Source of the DNA: Bog-756 sp963833585
Lineage (GTDB): Bacteria; Actinomycetota; Acidimicrobiia; Acidimicrobiales; RAAP-2
DNA: 64,000 bases
Assembly: GCA_963833585.1 (NCBI GenBank)
Contig: CAWHYF010000001.1
Location: 558,001-622,000 of the forward strand
Direction: 5' to 3'
Shown here: one piece after another, positions 9,248 to 17,135 of the stretch
Layout: each line of letters opens with the position of its first letter
Numbering within the stretch: position 1 is the stretch's first letter
The notes under the pieces: model-generated
Seen by the model: the letters and a program-made list of their open reading frames with translations, nothing else
What the model was told of the DNA's origin: nothing
Databases searched by the model: none
Translations under genes and position numbers: made by a program

Positions 9248-10339
9248 ATGACTCCTGAATCCCGATCGATCCTCATCACCGGCGGAGCCGGCTTCATCGG
9301 TTGCGAGCTGTCGGCCCGACTCGTCGACCAGGGTGATCGGGTCACGGTGATGGACGTGCTCCATCCGCAAGTGCATCACCGCCGTGGGCTGCCCGAGCGG
9401 CTCCGGGCCGAAGTGACCCTGCTGCCGGTGGATGTCACCAGTGCGTCCAGCTGGGATGCCACCCTGCGAATCGTCCAGCCCGACTGCGTGGTCCATCTGG
9501 CCGCCGAGACCGGCACGGGCCAATCGCTCACCGAGGCCAGCCGGCACGGCTCGACCAACGTGGTCGGGACGACCCGGATGACGGATGCGCTGGGGGAAGC
9601 CGGGATCGTCCCGGCCCACGTCCTCGTGGCCTCGTCCCGGGCGGTGTACGGCGAGGGACAGTGGACCGGGGGAGCGGATGCCTACAGCCCCGGGGGCAGG
9701 AGCCACGCCGACCTCGAGGCGGCCCGATGGAATCCGGTGGGTCCGGACGGGTCCCCGCCGTTGTGGCCCCTGGCCAGCGCGGCCGAGCGGACCCCGGCGC
9801 TGCCGACGAGCATCTACGGCGCCACCAAGTTGGCCCAGGAACACATCCTGGGGGCCTGGTGTGCGGCCAAGGGCGCGGCACTCTCGGTACTCAGACTCCA
9901 AAACGTCTACGGTCCGGGGCAGTCCCTGGGAAATCCCTATACCGGGATCGTGACCCTGTTTGCCCGCCAAGCGCGGTCCCGTGAGGAGATCGACGTCTAC
10001 GAGGACGGGGAGATCGTGCGCGACTTCGTGTTCATCGATGACGTGGTCGACGCCATGATGGCCGCACTGGACCAACCCCCCCGCACCACGCGAACGGTCG
10101 ACATCGGCTCGGGCCGGGCCACCACCGTGATGGAGCTGGCGGAGATGTTGGCCAAGCGTCTGGATGCACCGACCCCCAGGATCAGCGGGAGGTTCCGGGA
10201 CGGCGATGTCCGTGCCGCGTTCGCCGACGTCGCTCCTGCCGGACTCGAACTCGGCTGGACACCTTCGTGGACCATCGAGGACGGTATGGAGGAGCTACTG
10301 GCGTGGATGGAGCGGCATCCGGAAGAGGCTTCGAGATGA
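9248..10339 (+). CDS. NAD-dependent nucleotide-sugar epimerase, dTDP-L-rhamnose 4-epimerase-like
   Basis: Extended short-chain dehydrogenase acting on a nucleotide sugar. From ATG 9248 it is 363 residues. It has the dinucleotide loop GGAGFIG (12-18), SSRAVYGEG, and catalytic Tyr190-x3-Lys194 in SIYGATKLAQE. A long insertion before the Tyr (RWNPVGPDGSPPLWPLAS) resembles the one in dTDP-L-rhamnose 4-epimerases, which is my best guess, although UDP-hexose epimerase or dehydratase activity is possible. The open frame extends upstream to 9158, but no residues there resemble the family. It overlaps the next glycosyltransferase by ATGA, so the genes at 9248-13057 form one translationally coupled operon. 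Confidence 0.85.
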   Translation: MTPESRSILITGGAGFIGCELSARLVDQGDRVTVMDVLHPQVHHRRGLPERLRAEVTLLPVDVTSASSWDATLRIVQPDCVVHLAAETGTGQSLTEASRHGSTNVVGTTRMTDALGEAGIVPAHVLVASSRAVYGEGQWTGGADAYSPGGRSHADLEAARWNPVGPDGSPPLWPLASAAERTPALPTSIYGATKLAQEHILGAWCAAKGAALSVLRLQNVYGPGQSLGNPYTGIVTLFARQARSREEIDVYEDGEIVRDFVFIDDVVDAMMAALDQPPRTTRTVDIGSGRATTVMELAEMLAKRLDAPTPRISGRFRDGDVRAAFADVAPAGLELGWTPSWTIEDGMEELLAWMERHPEEASR

Positions 10340-11283
10340 CGGCGTCTCCGGAGGCCGGGGACCGGACCGAGGCAGGAGTATCCATCCGAATCCAGACCGT
10401 CCTCTACCGCCCGGCCCCGGGGGACATCGAGCGGCTGATGCGCGGACTGCGCCATTCGGTCGGCGTGTTGCGACAACAGATCCCCGACGTGGTCATCATG
10501 ATGGCCTTCGGCGACGCCTCACCCAAACCCAACATGTCCATCGATGAGGTCCTCAGTCTCTCGGCGGAGATGAAGCCCCACGGCATCGGGGCGGTGACCT
10601 ACGACTACTTCGGAGAGAACCTTGGATCGGCCCGGGGTCACAACCGCCTCCTCACCGAGATGCATGAGGACTTCGTGCTGTTCCTGAACCCCGATGCCTA
10701 TCTGAGTCCGTTCGCCCTGTCCGAACTCATGCTCCTGGCTCCCGACAGTACCGCGGGCATCATCGAGGCACGGCAGATCCCGCTGGAGCACCCGAAGTCG
10801 TTCGATCCGGACTCGGGCGACACCAGCTGGGCGTCGACCGCCGGTGCGTTGGTTCGCCGGGAGGTCATCGAGGAGACCGGAGGATTCGACGCTGATTCCT
10901 TCTTCCTCTACTGCGACGATGTGGACTTCAGCTGGCGGGCCCGTCTGGCCGGCTATCGAGTGGTGCACCAACCCACCGCCCAGATCTTCCATGACAAGCG
11001 ATTGACCAAAGAGGCGACCATGCACGTGGGTGATCCCGAGCACTACTACGCCGCCGAGGCCGCCCTCATCTTGGCCTGGAAGTACTCCCGTCCCGATCTC
11101 TCCGAGCAGTGGGCCAAGGAGATGGAGCAGTCGACGATGGGACTCCAGCGCCAGGCGGCAGAGGAGTTCCGTAGTCGGCGGGAGGCCGGCCGCCTTCCCG
11201 CACCGCTGGACCCCGAAGGGTCGGTGGCGCAGTTCCTCGGCACCGACTTCGCCAAACACCGATTCTCCTACGCCGATGTCTGA
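10336..11283 (+). CDS. Glycosyltransferase family 2
   Basis: GT-A-fold glycosyltransferase of 315 residues, predicted cytosolic or membrane-associated, in the surface-glycan operon. Evidence is the rhamnosyltransferase-like layout: NLGSARGHNRLL, the DXD-like FLNPDAYL (residues 116-123), then a GGFD acceptor region and CDDVDFSWRARLAGYRV with the catalytic-type DDVDF at 194-198. The ATG at 10336 overlaps the upstream stop (ATGA) and decides the start against an upstream in-frame alternative at 10267. The 3' end overlaps the next gene by 8 bases. Donor and acceptor are unknown, but the neighbouring epimerase hints at a deoxyhexose donor. Confidence 0.88.
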   Translation: MTASPEAGDRTEAGVSIRIQTVLYRPAPGDIERLMRGLRHSVGVLRQQIPDVVIMMAFGDASPKPNMSIDEVLSLSAEMKPHGIGAVTYDYFGENLGSARGHNRLLTEMHEDFVLFLNPDAYLSPFALSELMLLAPDSTAGIIEARQIPLEHPKSFDPDSGDTSWASTAGALVRREVIEETGGFDADSFFLYCDDVDFSWRARLAGYRVVHQPTAQIFHDKRLTKEATMHVGDPEHYYAAEAALILAWKYSRPDLSEQWAKEMEQSTMGLQRQAAEEFRSRREAGRLPAPLDPEGSVAQFLGTDFAKHRFSYADV

Positions 11284-13057
11284 TCGCTACCAATTCTCGC
11301 TGACCGACGACTCGGTCTATCAGTACGTGATGGACCTGGTCGAGAAGTTCGCCGTTCTGAGCGGTGGAGTGGTGGTGGATGTGGGCTGTGGCTACGGGGC
11401 CATCGCCGAGGCCGTACTGGAACTCGGGATGACCTACATCGGTTGTGATGTCGACCCCCGGAGTCTGGCCAATCTCGCCGAGCGAGGCTTCGAAACGGAG
11501 ATGATCGATCTGGACTCCCCCGAGAGGACGGTGGCCTCGATCGAGAAGCGCCTGGGCGACCGCCCGCTGGCCGCACTGATCATGATCGATGCGCTCGAGC
11601 ACATCACCAACGGCCCTGAGGTGCTCGTCGCGTTCAGCGGTCTGGGCATCCGCCACGGCAGCGTCCCCCTGATCCTGGCCGTACCCAATGTCACCCACTT
11701 CGACCTGGCGGCCAAGCTCCTGCTGGGACGATGGGACATGACCGAGACGGGTCTGCTCGACGACACCCACGTCTCCTTCTTCTCCGAGGATCGCCTCCGG
11801 GCCATGACGATCGGGTCGGGCTGGGTGGAGATCGGCTCCAACGACTTCCCGCTTCGCATCAGTGATCAACACTTTCCGGCGGACGCCCCAGTGCTTCAGG
11901 ACGGCTCGCCGCTCCACGATCTGCTCCTGGAGGTGAGGGAGAGGTCCTCGGGCGCGGCCATCGTCAACGAGTTCGTACGGGCCTACGCCCCGTTGGGGTC
12001 CACCGGGTCGCCCGAGGCGGGCGACAGCTCCACACCGGTCCCCTTCGTCTCGGTGCTGATGCGGACCCAGGGCACCCGGCCGGCGACGCTCCAGGAGTCC
12101 TTGTTGTCCATGGCCGCCCAGACCGACCAGGACTTCGAGATTCTCCTCCTGGCCCACAACGTGCCCCGCGAGATGCTGACCCATCTCCGCTACCTGGCCG
12201 ATGTCTTCGGGGCCGACTTCGGGCGGAGGGTCTCGGTGGTCCCGGTTGACGGTGGGGGTAGGACACGACCCCTGACGGTCGGCATCGAGCGGGCCGTAGG
12301 CGAGTACGTGGCGATCCTCGATGACGACGACGTGGTCTTCGGCCATTGGGTGGAGACGTTCAAGGCGCTGGCCAAGAAGCACCCCGGACAGGTCCTCCGC
12401 TCCCCGGTCGCCGAGCAGGACGTCGAACCGATCCGTTGGGGTGGTGACCGGCCCGGGTACGACGTGGTGGGACGACCGCGATGTCGTTGGCCGGAGCCGT
12501 TCGATGTTCTCGACCACCTGTGGGAGAACCACTCCCCACCCTGCGGGTGGGCGGTTCCCCGCTCCATCTTCTCCGAACAGGGGATCCGGTTCGACGAGTC
12601 CCTCCCGGTGCTCGAGGACTGGGACGTACTGATGCAGGCCGTGCTCTGGTGCGGTGTGGCCGATACCGGCGAGATCACCGCTCTGTGGCGTCGTTGGCGG
12701 GTCGGGGACTCGTCGACCTCGGTGCACTCCGAGAACGAATGGAAGCAGGCACGCTCGGCGATCACCGCCAAGTTCGATGCCAAGCCGCTGCTCCTGCCTC
12801 CCCAAGCGATGTCCGCCATCCAGGCCGATCGGACCCGACTGGAGATCTACCGTTCGGAGTCGGAACGCCTGCAGCGTGAACTCGAGGCGTGGCAGCGCCA
12901 CGGGGCCCATCTGGAGGCGGCACTGGAGACGGCCCAGCACGAGGTGGAGATCATGCGCCGATCGACCAGCTGGAAGGTCTCCAAGCCCATTCGGGTCCTG
13001 GGTTCGCAGGTGCGGAATCTGATGCGGGGGCCGGGCAGTGACGGCGCAGATACGTAA
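11276..13057 (+). CDS. Bifunctional protein: SAM methyltransferase domain fused to glycosyltransferase family 2 domain
   Basis: A 593-residue fusion. Residues about 15-190 are a class I SAM-dependent methyltransferase with VVVDVGCGYGAIAEAVL (32-48) and IMIDALEHI. Residues about 255-500 are a GT2 domain starting PFVSVLMRTQGTR, with the acidic motif AILDDDDVV (349-352 DDDD) and PVLEDWDVLMQAV. About residues 515-560 form a coiled coil (RTRLEIYRSESERLQRELEA), followed by the STSWKVSKPIRVLG tail common in cell-wall glycosyltransferases. ATG 11276 overlaps the preceding stop by 8 bases. The likely role is sugar transfer and O-methylation of a surface glycan. No membrane segment is seen. Confidence 0.87.
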   Translation: MSDRYQFSLTDDSVYQYVMDLVEKFAVLSGGVVVDVGCGYGAIAEAVLELGMTYIGCDVDPRSLANLAERGFETEMIDLDSPERTVASIEKRLGDRPLAALIMIDALEHITNGPEVLVAFSGLGIRHGSVPLILAVPNVTHFDLAAKLLLGRWDMTETGLLDDTHVSFFSEDRLRAMTIGSGWVEIGSNDFPLRISDQHFPADAPVLQDGSPLHDLLLEVRERSSGAAIVNEFVRAYAPLGSTGSPEAGDSSTPVPFVSVLMRTQGTRPATLQESLLSMAAQTDQDFEILLLAHNVPREMLTHLRYLADVFGADFGRRVSVVPVDGGGRTRPLTVGIERAVGEYVAILDDDDVVFGHWVETFKALAKKHPGQVLRSPVAEQDVEPIRWGGDRPGYDVVGRPRCRWPEPFDVLDHLWENHSPPCGWAVPRSIFSEQGIRFDESLPVLEDWDVLMQAVLWCGVADTGEITALWRRWRVGDSSTSVHSENEWKQARSAITAKFDAKPLLLPPQAMSAIQADRTRLEIYRSESERLQRELEAWQRHGAHLEAALETAQHEVEIMRRSTSWKVSKPIRVLGSQVRNLMRGPGSDGADT

Positions 13058-13223
13058 CCAGGGCCATGGATCGATCGACCCCTGGAGGAGGGGCATGGTT
13101 TCGGCGTGCTGGGCCGGCAGTGCCGTCAGGTAGCGGGTCCTGGCCGGCGCCGTCGATCCCTTCCCCCACCCGTCAAGCCAGTTCCGGGGCTCGAGTCGCC
13201 AACCCCACCGCTGGTGATCGGGG
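13058..13223 (+). other. Intergenic spacer with a weak hairpin
   Basis: Directly after the fusion gene, CCAGGG (13058-13063) can pair with CCCTGG (13080-13085). There is no T-run, so a terminator role is only possible. No other gene or site is supported before the ATG at 13224. Confidence 0.25.
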
Positions 13224-15677
13224 ATGACCGGCGCCGTCACCGAACCCGGCTCCCTGGGCACGACAGCCTCCGACCAACCGACGGTGCGCCGGTCCACCCA
13301 CGCCAAGTATCTGGGCATCATCATCCTGCTGGCGCTGGTGTGGTTCTTTCCGCTGTTTCAAGGAAAGTCGTACTCGGCCGTTCCTGGCTACCGGACCGCG
13401 GTGTTTCCCTGGGCCGCCACCGACAACGGGAAGACGTTTTTTCCGCAATCGGACCAGGCCGCCTTGACCTTCCCGTTGCAGGCTGAACTGTCCCAGTCGG
13501 TCAGGGACGGGACGGTTCCGCTCTGGAATGCGGAGTCCTTCGGTGGTCAGCCGATATTCTCCGACGGGTCGAGCGCGTTCGGATACCCCCCGAAGCTGCT
13601 CTTGGCCAAGACGGTGAGCCCGACCACGGCCCACAACCTCCTCTCGGTCCTCCACGTGGCCCTCGCCGGTATCTTCACCTACTGGCTCCTGATCGACCTC
13701 GAGGTGAGCCCTCTGGCCGCTCTCTTCGGGGCGATCGCGTGGATGTTCGGATCGTTCACCTTGGCCTGGCTCCAACTGGAGGTCGTGGCGCCGTTGTTTG
13801 CGTGGTTCCCCGCCAGTCTGGTCACCATGAGAAAGGCGGTCACCCGTACCTGGCTCTGGGTTCCCGCCGCCTCGGCCTGTCTCGCACTCCTGTTCCTGTC
13901 GACCCACCTGCTGTTTGCCGACGTGTGCATGGTGGCGGTCTGCGCCTACGGAGGCTTTCTCGCCCTGTCGTCCCTGATCAAACGGTGGCGGATCGGCGAT
14001 GGACTGAGATCGATCGCCGCCGGCGCCCGGGGCGTCGTGGCCGGGCTGCTGGGAATCGGTCTGGCCGGAGTGGTCCTGGTGCCGACGGCGTACGCGCTCA
14101 AGGACATCTCCCGACAGCCGTTGACGTTCCAGGAGATCACCAAGATCTTCATCCTGTCCCCCGTCGACCTCAAATACTCCCTCCTGCCGCCCGCTCTTCC
14201 GATATCCGACCCCAAGATGGAATGGGGGATGGCGTTCGTCGGAACCTGTACGGCCGTCCTTGCCGTCGTGGGGCTGTTCCTGCGCAGGAGAGGCGCCGGG
14301 TTGGGTAGGGGATTGGTGATCGGCGCACTGCTGGTCGCCTTCGGGGGCCCGGTCAGTTGGCTGGCCTTTCGAATCATCCCGGGCATGAACGTCTTCCGAC
14401 CGTATTCGCGGCTCCTGTTCGTCTTCGACATGGGAGTGGCGGTCCTGGGGGCGGTCGGGCTGGACGCCGCCATGCGGGCCGTGGCCGGCGGCCAGGACCC
14501 GGTTCGACCGCGGCCGGGACGGCATTCGCGAACCACCCGGGTCCGCCATTCACGGCGGTGGTGGGTCTCCCGAGTCCTCGCCGTCATGATCATCGCCTTC
14601 ACCGCCTTGCAGCTCGGCGTCTACGGCCGACACATCAATCCCCCGTTCCTGCCCAGTACCCAGAGGCTGAGTCTGAGTGCAACACCCCTCACCAAGGCGC
14701 TGGCGTCCGGAACCGGCGCCGGCGGTTGGCCCGATCAGGTGCTGCCGGCCAACGACAGCTCCTCCGGCTGGCAACCTCCGATGCTGGACTCGAATGTGGC
14801 GTTGGTCTTCGGCTTGCACAGCGCCAGCGGTTACGACAGCTCCGTGCCGACGAGAACGGTCAGCGTGTGGCGCGTCGTGGGCGGCGAATCGCCCGATGAG
14901 GTGATTGACAACAAACTTCCCGGGGCGTTTCAGCCCACCTTCGATGCCGCCAAGGTTCGGTACGACCTGCTGCCCCGGCTGGGTGTCAACCAGGTGGCAC
15001 TGACCCCGGCCGCCGCCGCCGTGCCCTCCGTGGTCGCCCAGCTGACGTCCCTGGGCTGGAGGCGGGGGTACTCGGGGAGTGACGGCACGGTCTACACCTG
15101 GACCGGACCGAAGACCGGTCCCGTGGTGGTGTTCGGAACCACCACGGCGGCGAACGACCGGGCGGCGCTCGACGAACTGAGCAGTCCGGCATTCGACTAC
15201 CGCACGGACGCCATCCTGCTGTCCGGGGAAGCGCCCGTGACCCAGTCGGGAGGTTCAGGGACAGTGGTCTCGGCCCGGCAGGGGGTCAACACCGCCGCCA
15301 TCACCACCCATGCCTCGGCCCCGGGACTGCTGGTCATCCCGGAGATGTGGGACCGGGGGTGGACCGCAACGGTCAATGGTCTGCCGTCACCGGTCCTTCG
15401 GGCAAACTTCAATCAGCAGGCCGTTGCCGTACCGGCGGGTGATGCCGTGGTGAAGTTGACCTTCCGACCGACCGGCTATCTCAAAGGCATGGTGTTGACC
15501 GGCCTCTCGCTGGCCGTCTGTGTGGGAATCGTTCTCGGGTGCCTGGTCAGGAGAAGGCGGTCGCTCACCACCCGGTCCACGGCCGAGGTCGGCGCACCCG
15601 GTCCGCCGGAGAACCACGGCGGCGATGTCGAGCCCACCAGAACACTGGTGCATCTCAGCAGCCCGTCGCCCGGTTGA
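13224..15677 (+). CDS. Large YfhO-like polytopic membrane protein (putative GT-C-type glycosyltransferase)
   Basis: An 817-residue protein with about 12 hydrophobic segments. The first is near residue 30 (YLGIIILLALVWFFPLF), and a final one lies near residue 750-775 before a short cytosolic tail. The region after the first helix (PWAATDNGKTFFPQSDQAAL, then DGTVPLWNAESFGGQPIFS) matches the YfhO family, where an Asp-rich first loop faces the outside. A large extracytoplasmic segment (about 480-740) precedes the last helix. In Gram-positives YfhO proteins help glycosylate lipoteichoic acid. Here the context of epimerase and GT2 genes supports a glycan role, but the substrate is unknown. It converges with the next gene with a 15-base gap. 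Confidence 0.8.
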   Translation: MTGAVTEPGSLGTTASDQPTVRRSTHAKYLGIIILLALVWFFPLFQGKSYSAVPGYRTAVFPWAATDNGKTFFPQSDQAALTFPLQAELSQSVRDGTVPLWNAESFGGQPIFSDGSSAFGYPPKLLLAKTVSPTTAHNLLSVLHVALAGIFTYWLLIDLEVSPLAALFGAIAWMFGSFTLAWLQLEVVAPLFAWFPASLVTMRKAVTRTWLWVPAASACLALLFLSTHLLFADVCMVAVCAYGGFLALSSLIKRWRIGDGLRSIAAGARGVVAGLLGIGLAGVVLVPTAYALKDISRQPLTFQEITKIFILSPVDLKYSLLPPALPISDPKMEWGMAFVGTCTAVLAVVGLFLRRRGAGLGRGLVIGALLVAFGGPVSWLAFRIIPGMNVFRPYSRLLFVFDMGVAVLGAVGLDAAMRAVAGGQDPVRPRPGRHSRTTRVRHSRRWWVSRVLAVMIIAFTALQLGVYGRHINPPFLPSTQRLSLSATPLTKALASGTGAGGWPDQVLPANDSSSGWQPPMLDSNVALVFGLHSASGYDSSVPTRTVSVWRVVGGESPDEVIDNKLPGAFQPTFDAAKVRYDLLPRLGVNQVALTPAAAAVPSVVAQLTSLGWRRGYSGSDGTVYTWTGPKTGPVVVFGTTTAANDRAALDELSSPAFDYRTDAILLSGEAPVTQSGGSGTVVSARQGVNTAAITTHASAPGLLVIPEMWDRGWTATVNGLPSPVLRANFNQQAVAVPAGDAVVKLTFRPTGYLKGMVLTGLSLAVCVGIVLGCLVRRRRSLTTRSTAEVGAPGPPENHGGDVEPTRTLVHLSSPSPG

Positions 15678-15692
15678 CCGTGGTGCGGGCGG

Positions 15693-17135
15693 CTAGTCTC
15701 CTCCGCCCGTCCCGGCGGCAGGAGTGGCCTCGACCACAAACTGGTAGGCGAACATGGTCGGCCACACGGCGACCAGGAAGTGATCGAGCAGGCGCAGCCA
15801 TCGAGACTTGGGTCCGGTGACTCCGAGCGCATCGAAGGGGAGGCCCACCGATTCGATGCGGGTCGGCCGGAGGCCGGCACGTCGGATCAGCTTGAGCAGG
15901 CTTCGTCGGGTGAAGAAACGGATATGGGTGGTGTCGAGGATGCCGCGCTGGTCATAGTCGAAGATTCCGACGAGCGTGCGCAACCGTGGATACCATTGTG
16001 CGACGTTGGGAACACAGAAGACGGCCACTCCGTCGTCCGTGAGGTTTGCTCGAACCTCGCTGATCAGGTCTTGAGGCGATCGGACGTGTTCCAAGACGTC
16101 CGCCGCCAGGACCACGTCGTAGTGGGAGCGAGCCCCATCGGGGAGGCCCTCATTGAGGTCGGCCCGGAAGAAGCGGTCGGTGCGGTCCCGAACCTCGGGC
16201 TGTTCGGCCACGTCGAGGCCCGTGACCTCGTGGCCCCGGAGGCGCAGGCGCTGGGCCAATTGGCCATCGCCGCAGCCCAGGTCGAGGACGTGGCCGGGTC
16301 GGCGCGATCCCAGCAGCGCCACGATTCGGCCGTGCGAGCTGTCCCGATTGACCGGGAGGGCGTAGTCCGCAGTGAGGGCGATCCGGCTCCCGTCACCGAA
16401 CCCTGTCTTCTGCAGTCGGTAGGCCAGCACGTCCTTGACCACATCGAGCGCATAGCCCGGTCCGTCGACGTAGCAGATCTCGTCGCCGTAGTAGGTGGGG
16501 ATGGGGATCTCGACGATGCGCATGCCGGCATCGTGGAGTTGGACGATGATCTGGGTGTCGAAGTTGAAACCGTCCGAATTCCGCTCGAAGGGTAGCTGCT
16601 TGAGGGCGGAGACCGAATAGGCACGGTACCCGGAGTGGAATTCCGAGAGTTGTGTCCCGAGCGTCGCATTCTCGAATCCGGAGAGGATCCGGTTCCCCAC
16701 GTACTTGTACAGGGGCATGCCCCCCTTCCGGGCGGCTCCGGGAATCATGATCCGGGAGCCGAAGACGGCATCTGCGTCCCCGTCGACGAGAGGCGCCACC
16801 ATGTCGGGAAGGGACTCGGGAGCGTACTGCCCATCCCCGTGGAGCATGACGATGATGTCGAGCCCGTGTTCGATGGCCAGCTCATAGCCAGCCTTCTGGT
16901 TTCCCCCGTACCCGAGATTGGTGGGTTGCCGGATGAGGGTGATGGGGAGGTCGGAGAGCTGTTGGTAGCCCAAGCCGACGAGATAGGTGGAGTCCTGACT
17001 GTGGTCGTCGCTGACGATCACCTCTTCGATGTCGGATCGAATCCCGGGCGGGATCCGATCGAGGACCCTGGCCAGGGTTGATGCCGCGTTGTAGGCAACA
17101 ACGAGGATCCCGATCCTCGGCTTCTCAGGTGGCAC
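15693..17135 (-). CDS. Bifunctional protein: GT2 (dolichol-phosphate-mannose-synthase-like) domain fused to SAM methyltransferase
   Basis: A 480-residue fusion. The N-terminal part is a DPM1-like GT2 domain (PRIGILVVAYNAASTL, EEVIVSDDHSQDST, NLGYGGNQKAGYE, MLHGDGQYAPESL). The C-terminal part is a class I methyltransferase (HVLDLGCGDGQLAQRLRLRG, LAADVLEHVRSPQDL, then TTHIRFFTRRSLLKL). GTG 17135 is preferred over a longer frame start at 17198, because the upstream gene ends at 17125 and a purine-rich stretch precedes the GTG. The two genes then overlap by 11 bases. Domain order is the mirror image of the fusion at 11276. A role in lipid-linked or surface-glycan synthesis is inferred. Confidence 0.86.
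   Translation of the reverse strand: MPPEKPRIGILVVAYNAASTLARVLDRIPPGIRSDIEEVIVSDDHSQDSTYLVGLGYQQLSDLPITLIRQPTNLGYGGNQKAGYELAIEHGLDIIVMLHGDGQYAPESLPDMVAPLVDGDADAVFGSRIMIPGAARKGGMPLYKYVGNRILSGFENATLGTQLSEFHSGYRAYSVSALKQLPFERNSDGFNFDTQIIVQLHDAGMRIVEIPIPTYYGDEICYVDGPGYALDVVKDVLAYRLQKTGFGDGSRIALTADYALPVNRDSSHGRIVALLGSRRPGHVLDLGCGDGQLAQRLRLRGHEVTGLDVAEQPEVRDRTDRFFRADLNEGLPDGARSHYDVVLAADVLEHVRSPQDLISEVRANLTDDGVAVFCVPNVAQWYPRLRTLVGIFDYDQRGILDTTHIRFFTRRSLLKLIRRAGLRPTRIESVGLPFDALGVTGPKSRWLRLLDHFLVAVWPTMFAYQFVVEATPAAGTGGGD

Noticed and set aside
11066..13324. A 750-codon minus-strand frame opposite the methyltransferase-GT fusion
   Set aside because: Composition is typical of antisense frames in GC-rich DNA; the plus strand has clear domain motifs and operon overlaps.
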